Under the pieces are notes generated by a model. The model was not told the origin of the DNA, did not search any database, and saw only the letters and a list, made by a program, of their open reading frames with translations. Position numbers and translations under genes: made by a program. A DNA stretch of 64,000 nucleotides from SVTX01 sp045660325 (GTDB lineage Bacteria; Bacillota; Clostridia; Oscillospirales; CAG-272), in contig JAZRDO010000015.1 in NCBI GenBank assembly GCA_045660325.1, forward strand, positions 1 to 64,000, in the 5' to 3' direction. The stretch's first letter is position 1, and every line of letters starts with the position of its first letter. This document shows positions 1-6,507 of the stretch, one piece after another.

Positions 1-20
1 CCCCTCCCCGCAACCAAAAA

Positions 21-51
21 GAAAACCACCCATCAGGGTGGTTTTCTTTTT
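21..51 (+). terminator. Terminator, repeat copy 1
   Basis: An 11-bp perfect stem GAAAACCACCC / GGGTGGTTTTC with an ATCA loop, followed by a T run. Presumably ends the tRNA transcript entering from the left edge. Confidence 0.85.
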
Positions 52-134
52 GCTTTTACGGTGACGGGCTTTGCTTCTCACTGACCGTAGGGTTATGAGA
101 CCGAAGGGCGAATAACTCGGAGGTAGAGAGAAAA

Positions 135-226
135 ACGCGAAGCGTTTTGCGAACGGCCGAGCGGTGTTGAATGACAACCCTGTGCGGTTGTCAGATCCGC
201 GAGGTGACCGAGCCGCAGCGAGAACA
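135..226 (+). repeat. Dispersed hairpin repeat, copy 1
   Basis: Core hairpin TGACAACC (172-179) / GGTTGTCA (186-193) set in a conserved frame that includes GTTGAATGACA before it and GATCCGCGAGGTGACCGAG after it. Related copies lie at 43003-43103 and 59110-59190. The inner stem bases differ between copies while pairing is kept. Confidence 0.7.
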
Positions 227-258
227 GGAGGTTCAAATCCCCTCCCCGCAACCAAAAA

Positions 259-291
259 GAAAACCACCCATCAGGGTGGTTTTCTTTTTGC
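259..291 (+). terminator. Terminator, repeat copy 2
   Basis: Identical stem to 21-46 (GAAAACCACCC, ATCA loop, GGGTGGTTTTC), then CTTTTTG. The similarity to the copy at 1208-1233 continues for about 40 further bases (GCTTTCAGAGA..., GGCTTTGTCCCGACTGACCT). Confidence 0.8.
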
Positions 292-678
292 TTTCAGAGA
301 GTGGCTTTGTCCCGACTGACCTACGACAGCCGCTTGCGGCGGCGGAGGGAAGGGGCTTGTCGCGTGGGCGCTCGCAGTGCGAGATGAAGCACACGCGTCA
401 AGGAACGAGCAAAAGGAGTATTACTTTGCGAATGCGAAGAAAGACGACTATTTGCGGCGTTGGGCAATGAAAAATCCCCTCCCCGCAACCAAAAAACAAA
501 GGACACTGAATTTAAAATCCATTACATTTTGTATATTGCGAAGTGTAGCGGAAGTGCTTTTGTGTGGGAATAAATTTTTTAATGATGGCTTTATAATCGT
601 TGCCACTTGTTTTATCGGTTTTTATTTCAAAAGCAACAAATATATATCAAATGTAAACTAAAGTTGCGCGTTTTTCGC
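292..678 (+). other. Gene-poor repeat-derived region
   Basis: No convincing gene. It holds filler from the second repeat unit, the third tRNA-tail copy (476-491) and then an AT-rich stretch leading to the promoter of the XRE gene. Short open frames here have no ribosome binding site and coincide with repeats. Confidence 0.5.
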
Positions 679-707
679 TTGAAAATATCTTGTTATTGGT
701 GTATAAT
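679..707 (+). promoter_or_regulatory. SigA-type promoter for XRE regulator
   Basis: TTGAAA (679-684), 17-base spacer, TATAAT (702-707), 30 bases before the start codon at 738. Confidence 0.75.
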
Positions 708-737
708 GATATCAAGAAATACGAGCGAGGTGAAATT

Positions 738-1196
738 ATGACAATAGGAAATAGAATAATTTCGTTGAGAAAAGCGCAAAAATTTTCACAAGAAGAAATA
801 GCGGACAAAATTGGTGTATCAAGGCAGTCGGTTTCAAAGTGGGAAACGGATGCTTGTGCTCCCGACGCATATAATTTAATAGCGTTGGCTAAGGTTTTAA
901 ACACCAGTGTTGAATATATTGTAACGGGTAAAACAAGTGTGGACGCAAAGCCGCAAGCGAATAAAGAGTCGGTTGAAGTGAAAAATTTAGCGATATTAGG
1001 GTTTATACTTTTAGCCGGTGGTTTTATTATGGCAATCATTGGTATGTTTTTACATGAGATTTGGTGTATAATCGGTGCATATATTGCAACGACAGGCATA
1101 ATTTTCGCCCTTGTAAGAAAAAAGAAAACTTTTTGCATATTGTTTGCTATAATGGCGATTCTAATAATTTTGACGATATTACTTCTTACACTATGA
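738..1196 (+). CDS. XRE-family regulator with membrane C-terminus
   Basis: A 152-residue protein. Residues about 5-62 form a Cro/C1-type helix-turn-helix (RNRIISLRKAQ-like start, recognition helix around SRQSVSKWE). After a short linker come two to three hydrophobic segments (about residues 80-102, 105-125, 130-150), so it is probably a membrane-anchored DNA-binding protein. The start at 738 is chosen because GAGGTGAAATT precedes this ATG; an upstream in-frame start at 690 lacks a site and precedes the -10 box. The gene is AT-rich and sits between a tRNA-tail copy (476-491) and a terminator copy (1208-1233) that are adjacent in the other repeat units, so it looks inserted into a repeat. The regulated target is unknown. 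Confidence 0.85.
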   Translation: MTIGNRIISLRKAQKFSQEEIADKIGVSRQSVSKWETDACAPDAYNLIALAKVLNTSVEYIVTGKTSVDAKPQANKESVEVKNLAILGFILLAGGFIMAIIGMFLHEIWCIIGAYIATTGIIFALVRKKKTFCILFAIMAILIILTILLLTL

Positions 1197-1207
1197 CGAA
1201 TAAAAAA

Positions 1208-1316
1208 GAAAACCACCCATCAGGGTGGTTTTCTTTTTGCTTTCAGAGATCGGCTTTGTCCCGACTGACCTCCGGAGGAGGTAAGGGGCAATGAAAAGCC
1301 CCCTCCGTCATACAAC
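1208..1316 (+). repeat. Repeat copy with terminator
   Basis: Third copy of the GAAAACCACCC / GGGTGGTTTTC terminator (1208-1233), followed by the same flank as copy 2 (GGCTTTGTCCCGACTGACCT). It ends in GGGCAATGAAAA and a C-rich tail similar to 466-480. It serves as terminator of the XRE gene. Confidence 0.75.
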
Positions 1317-1345
1317 AAAAAGGCAGCCTTAGGCTGCCTTTTTTA
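1316..1345. terminator. Bidirectional terminator
   Basis: GGCAGCC-TTA-GGCTGCC flanked by AAAAA on the left and TTTTTT on the right. It can stop transcription from the repeat region and from the convergent minus-strand gene ending at 1359. Confidence 0.85.
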
Positions 1346-1358
1346 TTTTAAATATCAT

Positions 1359-2228
1359 TCACGCTTGGTTTTTAAATTTCCTTATGGGCAAAAGCTTTCT
1401 CGTTGCTTTCTTGTATTCCTCAAAGCCCTCCTTGCGGGACTGTCTTTTGTCCGCCATCGGAATGCTCACGATAAGAAACAGGGCGGTGTTTGCCACAGCG
1501 CCGAGAAGCAGATACCAAGCCTCGGGGGCGGCGCAAAAGACCGAAAGACCTACGCCCCACCACATAAGGATTTCGCCGAGATAGTTGGGGTGGCGGGAGT
1601 GCTTCCAAAGGCCGCGGCGGATAAATGCGGAGTCGCGATTTTTTCTGAATTTGTGCATTTGAATATCCGCGATGCCCTGCATGGTTGCAGCGCCGAGCGA
1701 GAGGAGAATAAAGAGAACGCTGAAGAAATTCGCCTCAAGGCCTTCGCGCACGGCATAGACCGCGGGGAGAATACAAAGATAAACCACGAGAGTTGGCACC
1801 ATGTGTATTCCCGCAAAATTAACGAAGGGGTAGAGAAGCCCCGTTTTTTCCTTCAACATTGTGTATCGCCAATCCTGATGCTCGAGGCCGTGGAAGGTAT
1901 AAGCCCAATTGGCGGTAAGACGGATCGCCCAAAACGACACCGCAACAATGAGAAGCGCGCCGAGGAGGGTGAGGTCGCCGCCGATCGCGAACGCGATAAG
2001 GATCACGGGCGGCTGGACGCTCCAATAGGGGTCGTACACCGACGCGTTTTCAAATATTAAGCTAAAAATAAAGGTTACGACCGTGGCAACGACGTCCGCA
2101 ACGAGAAGGGAGAGCCACCAGTCAAAATTCAATTTGGAATAGACTATAATGCCGACGAGCGCGGCAAAAACGTAGATTATCGCGATGACAAGAAAGCTTG
2201 CCACGCGGCTTTTCTTTAATTCCTTCAT
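1359..2228 (-). CDS. DUF1295-family membrane protein (steroid reductase/ICMT-like)
   Basis: A 289-residue integral membrane protein with about seven hydrophobic segments. The C-terminal motif around HSRHPNYLGEILMWWG is typical of the DUF1295 family, which shares the fold of isoprenylcysteine carboxyl methyltransferase and steroid 5-alpha-reductase C-terminal domains. By family, such proteins bind SAM or NADPH and act on lipid-like substrates, but the bacterial members have no agreed substrate. It is downstream of the ArsC-like gene (11-base gap) and probably co-transcribed with it. Full length for the family. The specific reaction cannot be read from the sequence. Confidence 0.85.
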   Translation of the reverse strand: MKELKKSRVASFLVIAIIYVFAALVGIIVYSKLNFDWWLSLLVADVVATVVTFIFSLIFENASVYDPYWSVQPPVILIAFAIGGDLTLLGALLIVAVSFWAIRLTANWAYTFHGLEHQDWRYTMLKEKTGLLYPFVNFAGIHMVPTLVVYLCILPAVYAVREGLEANFFSVLFILLSLGAATMQGIADIQMHKFRKNRDSAFIRRGLWKHSRHPNYLGEILMWWGVGLSVFCAAPEAWYLLLGAVANTALFLIVSIPMADKRQSRKEGFEEYKKATRKLLPIRKFKNQA

Positions 2229-2239
2229 ATTCCACCTCT

Positions 2240-2593
2240 TTATTTACATTTTTCAGACCATTCGGCTTCCTTGAATCCTACGAGCACAAAGTCTTCTCCG
2301 ATAAGAATAGGGCGTTTTACGAGCATACCGTCGGTCGAGAGGAGAGAGAGCATTTCGTCATCGGTCATCTCGGGGAGCTTGTCCTTGAGTGCCATCGATT
2401 TGTAGAGAAGTCCGCTTGTATTGAAGAATTTTTTCAAGGGGAGTGAGCTTGCTCTGTACCATTCGGTCAATTCCGCAAGTGTGGGATTGTCGAGCTTGAT
2501 GTCGCGCAGCGTGTATTCTATTTTGTTATCGTCGAGCCATTTTTTAGCTTTCTGACAGGTGGTGCATTTGGGGTAGCATACAAATGTTATCAT
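2240..2593 (-). CDS. ArsC/Spx-family thioredoxin-fold protein
   Basis: A 117-residue thioredoxin-fold protein of the ArsC/Spx/YffB family. The N-terminus carries C6 and the C10-T-T-C13 pair, as in Spx-like redox regulators and YffB-type proteins. The NTSGLLYK segment and the K-R-P-I-L motif near residue 93 are family signatures. Some members are transcription regulators that bind RNA polymerase, others are arsenate or glutathione-dependent reductases. No ars genes are nearby, so arsenate reduction is not supported by context. First gene of a two-gene minus-strand unit. Confidence 0.85.
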   Translation of the reverse strand: MITFVCYPKCTTCQKAKKWLDDNKIEYTLRDIKLDNPTLAELTEWYRASSLPLKKFFNTSGLLYKSMALKDKLPEMTDDEMLSLLSTDGMLVKRPILIGEDFVLVGFKEAEWSEKCK

Positions 2594-2897
2594 TTTTCAC
2601 CTCGCACAGTGGATTTATTATGAATATTATAACATATTTTGGCAGGTTTTTCAAGACAAAAATCCACTATTTCGGTCGATTTTCATTTATCCATTTATAT
2701 ATGGAAAATCCCCAATAACTGTTAAAAATCAACGCCAGCGTTCGCTTTTGCGAACAAAATCTTGAAAAATCTTTAATTTTTCAGCTCTTCACGATAAAAA
2801 AATATGTCATTTTTATTGAAATACTTTTATAAATGTGGTAAAATATAAGGTAACCCAAAAGTGTTAATTTTTTACATCACATATAAGGAGGAAGCCG
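2594..2897. other. Intergenic region with surface-protein promoter
   Basis: About 300 AT-rich bases between divergent genes. The only clear element is the plus-strand promoter at 2816-2844. No RNA gene was recognised. Confidence 0.6.
2816..2844 (+). promoter_or_regulatory. SigA-type promoter for surface protein
   Basis: TTGAAA (2816-2821), 17 bases, TAAAAT (2839-2844), followed by the strong AAGGAGG site before the ATG at 2898. Confidence 0.7.
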
Positions 2898-5800
2898 ATG
2901 AAAAAGAAATTATTCACAAGTATAGTTGCATTGTTTTTGTGCTTTACTATGCTTATTGGCACAACTTATGCTTGGTTTACCTCAGTTGTAAGCAGTGACG
3001 GTAATATCATTCAGACAGGTAAGCTTCAGGCGGAAATGTATTGGTCCGACGAGCTTCTCCCCGAGGATTCGGACGAGTGGCAGAATGCTGAGGAGGGCAC
3101 TATCTTCAAGCATAACAATTGGGAGCCCGGATATACCGAGGTTAAATATATCAAGGTAAAGAACGCGGGCAGCCTTAACTTTAAATGGAAGATGTCCATC
3201 GAGGCGGAGGGCAAGGTTACCGAGCTTTCCGACGTGATCGACGTTTATTACGTAAATCCCGTGAGTGCGGAGCTTAATAAGGCGGATATAGAGTCTCTCG
3301 AGTCCGAGGGTAAGCTTACAGACGTTCTCTCAAGGGATCTCGACGATGCAAAGACGCTTGGCAAGGGCGAGAGCTGTGTCATTGCGATCGCGTTCCACAT
3401 GGACGAGGCGGCAGGAAATGAATATCAGGGCAAGTCGCTTTGTGAGGCGGGCTTTGCCGTAAGACTTATAGCGACACAGGCAACGGGAGAGTTCGACAGC
3501 TTTGACGATCAGTATGACTTCAACGCTGAATGGCCCTATGCCACGATCAAGTACTCGGTTTCCGAGTCTATTGAAGAGATCATCGATGCGACTACAGGCA
3601 CACTTACACAGCCCGTTGCTATCGGTGAGACCGAGGATACGGTCAGCGCAACGATCCCTGCGGCAGTAAAGCTTGCGGATGGCGCGCAGTCCGTAACTCT
3701 TAAGGTTGAGTCCGTTGAAAGCTCCAAGGCTGACGTTACTCCCGCGACACCCGAAGAGGTGGTTCGCGCGGTTGACGTTCATATCGACGGTATCTCCGAG
3801 GACAACACCGTTCCTATGACGGTAGTTCTCAAGAAATTCCTCCCCGCAGGACTTAACAACAGCAACGTAAAGCTTTATCACGTTGAAAAGGACGGCACGG
3901 CAAGTATGACGCTCGTTTCAAGCATCGCCGCGCTTTCGGGACACAACGAATTCTACTACGATGCTCTTACGGGTGACGTTGTAATTTCTATCGCATCGTT
4001 CTCCGAGATCGCTTCGGTTTCTGACGAGGGCGGTCACTGGGACGGTAAGCCCGCAACTGCTTTCGGCGGTGGTACGGGTACCGAGGCGGATCCTTTCCTT
4101 ATCGCAAACGCGAGCCAGCTTGCATACTTCCGCGATCTCGTTGATGGCGGCAAGACCTTTGAGGGTGAGTACGTTAAGCTTGCAAATAACGTTTATCTCA
4201 ACCACGAGGGCGAGTTCAGCAATCTCTTTGATCCTATCGGCTGGGGATATTCCTACGCTAAACACAATAGAGACGAATTGCCCGGCAAGGTATTCAAGGG
4301 AACCTTTGACGGCGATAACTACGCGATCCACGGCCTTTGGCAGAATGGCTGGGAGCTCGAGGCTAAAACGGGCACCGATTACACATATACAAACTGCGGC
4401 GGCGGTCTTTTCGCAGCCGTTGAAAACGCGACTATCAAGAACCTCGTTATGATCGACGCTATCGTAACCTACGAGTGCGTTGAGGCAGGTATCGTAGTTG
4501 GTCTTGCGCAGGGCAGCTGCATGTTCGACAACGTTCGTATATTCGACTCCAAGATCGCAAACTATCAGAGACCCGCGGGCGGTATCGTAGGCGAGATCAG
4601 CCCGAGCAGAAATGCGGACGGAACGGCTATTCCTTGCACGTTCACGTTCAATCAGATACTCCTTGACACATCCGTTGTCGTTGGCTCGCTTTGGGGTGAC
4701 TTTGATACTCCCGTAGGCGGTGTTATCGGCGCGAGATGGGATGACGATAATGCTTCTAGGGTAGTTATGACAGATAGCGGTATCGCCTGTGAGCTTGACG
4801 TTTACAACGACGTTACCTCTACTTATCAGTGGTACGCTTACCGTAGAGCAGGTATGCTTATCGGTAATACGGATACACCCCCTGCGGACGGTAAGAACAG
4901 CAAGGTTGCAACCGCTGATTTCCTTACCTGTAATAATGTAAACGTTTATTATACAAACTGGGCAAAGTACAACTACTGCCAGTTTACAAATCATGAATCC
5001 AGATGGCCTTGGGTAAGAGTACAGGCGGGTGAAAACTGCGAGGCTTACTCTAACCCCAGATACGGCGTGCCGAATGACGTTAACGGTAATAAGGTTACAG
5101 GCTACGACCACGTTCATAAGGACGGCGACCAGTGTAACGTTCAGATCTATTTCAACCAGCTTTACGGCGGCGGTCAGGGTGTTTACGGTCAGCCCACACA
5201 CGCTGGCGTATATACCGACGTTCAGTATCTCATTACCTTCATTCACGACGACCACGTTGCGGGTGTTCAGTTTATTCGCAGTGCTGCTGAGCACAAGGTT
5301 GTGTTCCCTGATTTTGAGACACTTCCTCACTTTGCCGGCTCCGATTCGACTCACAACTGGATCGATGCACAGGGTAATGTGGTTGACGTTAATAATACAA
5401 AGATTCCCGCGGGTAACCGTAGAGATATATTCTATTATATCAATGATAAGACAACGTTCTATGCTCATTTCGTAGATAAGGACGGATTTTACGTAGCACA
5501 GCTTGAGTTTGATCCTAGAACAGGAGAGTTCCTGAATGGCGCAACCGCACCTGAGGTTCCCGTTGTTCCCGGATATAACGGAATGTGGTCTATGTACACG
5601 CTTAAGGACGCAAAAGCTGACGTTATTATCAAGGCAGTTTATTCAAAGCGCGAAGATGCTGAAAACTTGGGAATTACAAATATTAATCAGCTCTTCGACC
5701 TGCTTAGCAAGGGACACGCTCTCGCTATGTCACAAGACCTTAGCGGTAGCTTTGGAAATGCGAGTAAAGATATATTCTGTAAGGTTGTAAATACTCCTGA

Positions 5801-6248
5801 TGAGGGCAAGGGCTATGAATCCCGTCTTGACCTGAACTCCTTCACACTTGAATACCAAGGTGATTCGAGTGCTAATAAAAACTGGACTCTCTTCCAAATT
5901 CTCGGAGCTGAGGGTACGACTCGTCCTGCCTCCAAGCTTACTATCGGCGACGGCTTTGCGGGATTCGGTACGCTTAGCTTCAATCTCACTAAGCTCAATG
6001 GCAACGCTAAGCCTACCATCTTTGATATCAAATACGGCGCGACGCTTGTTATTGAACGAGGAGTGGTTATTGAATTCAACTATCCCGTGAATAATGATAA
6101 TGAAATTACAGTTTTCAAGGGAATAAGCGATCTTTCAAAGTATCCCGGTCTTGTTATTGAGACGGACACTCCCGGAGTTATCAGAATTACCGCTAATGCA
6201 CGAACAGTTCTTGTTGGTGACGTTACGACCAATACTAACAACACTTAA
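2898..6248 (+). CDS. Large secreted surface protein, SipW/TasA-type N-terminus
   Basis: A 1116-residue protein. The N-terminus has charged KKK, a hydrophobic core and the AWFTS motif typical of SipW-dependent signal peptides of TasA/CalY-type proteins. Residues about 35-210 resemble the TasA/camelysin domain. At about 390-440 there is an FGGGTGTEADPFLIAN segment of the type that opens GLUG-like beta-helical repeats, and the following 400 residues are rich in GG and I-K-N-L-V style strands. The region around 780-920 resembles bacterial Ig or InlB-B-like modules. There is no LPXTG motif or C-terminal membrane anchor, so it is either released or polymerised at the surface. No sipW is present here. 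It is transcribed alone, with its own promoter and terminator. Role unknown; matrix or adhesion is plausible. Confidence 0.8.
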   Translation: MKKKLFTSIVALFLCFTMLIGTTYAWFTSVVSSDGNIIQTGKLQAEMYWSDELLPEDSDEWQNAEEGTIFKHNNWEPGYTEVKYIKVKNAGSLNFKWKMSIEAEGKVTELSDVIDVYYVNPVSAELNKADIESLESEGKLTDVLSRDLDDAKTLGKGESCVIAIAFHMDEAAGNEYQGKSLCEAGFAVRLIATQATGEFDSFDDQYDFNAEWPYATIKYSVSESIEEIIDATTGTLTQPVAIGETEDTVSATIPAAVKLADGAQSVTLKVESVESSKADVTPATPEEVVRAVDVHIDGISEDNTVPMTVVLKKFLPAGLNNSNVKLYHVEKDGTASMTLVSSIAALSGHNEFYYDALTGDVVISIASFSEIASVSDEGGHWDGKPATAFGGGTGTEADPFLIANASQLAYFRDLVDGGKTFEGEYVKLANNVYLNHEGEFSNLFDPIGWGYSYAKHNRDELPGKVFKGTFDGDNYAIHGLWQNGWELEAKTGTDYTYTNCGGGLFAAVENATIKNLVMIDAIVTYECVEAGIVVGLAQGSCMFDNVRIFDSKIANYQRPAGGIVGEISPSRNADGTAIPCTFTFNQILLDTSVVVGSLWGDFDTPVGGVIGARWDDDNASRVVMTDSGIACELDVYNDVTSTYQWYAYRRAGMLIGNTDTPPADGKNSKVATADFLTCNNVNVYYTNWAKYNYCQFTNHESRWPWVRVQAGENCEAYSNPRYGVPNDVNGNKVTGYDHVHKDGDQCNVQIYFNQLYGGGQGVYGQPTHAGVYTDVQYLITFIHDDHVAGVQFIRSAAEHKVVFPDFETLPHFAGSDSTHNWIDAQGNVVDVNNTKIPAGNRRDIFYYINDKTTFYAHFVDKDGFYVAQLEFDPRTGEFLNGATAPEVPVVPGYNGMWSMYTLKDAKADVIIKAVYSKREDAENLGITNINQLFDLLSKGHALAMSQDLSGSFGNASKDIFCKVVNTPDEGKGYESRLDLNSFTLEYQGDSSANKNWTLFQILGAEGTTRPASKLTIGDGFAGFGTLSFNLTKLNGNAKPTIFDIKYGATLVIERGVVIEFNYPVNNDNEITVFKGISDLSKYPGLVIETDTPGVIRITANARTVLVGDVTTNTNNT

Positions 6249-6280
6249 AGTCCAACATTCGGACAATCTTATAAAAAAGA

Positions 6281-6313
6281 GCAGGGGACACCGCTTGGTG
6301 TCCCCTGCTTTGC
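6281..6313 (+). terminator. Terminator of surface-protein gene
   Basis: GCAGGGGACACC-GCTT-GGTGTCCCCTGC, a perfect 12-bp stem, followed by a short T run. Confidence 0.85.
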
Positions 6314-6372
6314 GATTATTTGAGGCGGGAATTTCTTAAATATTCTTAAAAAGAGCCCTTTGGTGGGTGTAT

Positions 6373-6415
6373 TTTGTCGAAAATTCTTGACAAAAAGGGC
6401 TTTGAGTGATAAAAT
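6373..6415 (+). promoter_or_regulatory. Lipid-cluster promoter with Spo0A-box-like site
   Basis: TTGACA (6387-6392), 17 bases, TAAAAT (6410-6415). Directly upstream, 6374-6383 contains TTGTCGAAAA, a perfect match to the 0A-box core TGTCGAA. The promoter precedes the start at 6508 by about 90 AT-rich bases. Control by Spo0A is an inference from the motif alone. Confidence 0.65.
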
Positions 6416-6507
6416 TAAGATGGCTTGTTATATTAATTATATAATTAATAATAAATTTTTCGCGCTCGCGTGTGTGCGAGCAAAAGATAAAAAGGAGAGT
6501 TACACAG

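Larger units (their letters stand above)
1..256 (+). repeat. Tandem units with initiator-tRNA 3' tail and terminator
   Basis: The 16-base tail ending CCCCGCAACCA occurs at 1-16, 239-254 and 476-491, that is at 238- and 237-base spacing. At 226-254 it is preceded by a T-arm (GGAGG, loop TTCAAAT, CCCCT) and reads as the 3' third of a tRNA. A72 before discriminator A73 matches initiator tRNA-fMet. No D-arm or normal anticodon arm is present, so this is not an intact tRNA gene. Copies 1 and 2 are followed directly by the same terminator hairpin (21-46 and 259-284, stem GAAAACCACCC). The intact parent tRNA may lie just left of the window. Confidence 0.65.

Noticed and set aside
226..254. Possible complete tRNA gene
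   Set aside because: Only the T-arm, acceptor 3' strand and CCA are present; no matching 5' acceptor strand or normal anticodon arm lies at the right distance.
3918..5468. Long minus-strand open frame of 516 codons
   Set aside because: Antisense to the surface protein, no ribosome binding site, composition of a frame shadow of GC-biased codons.
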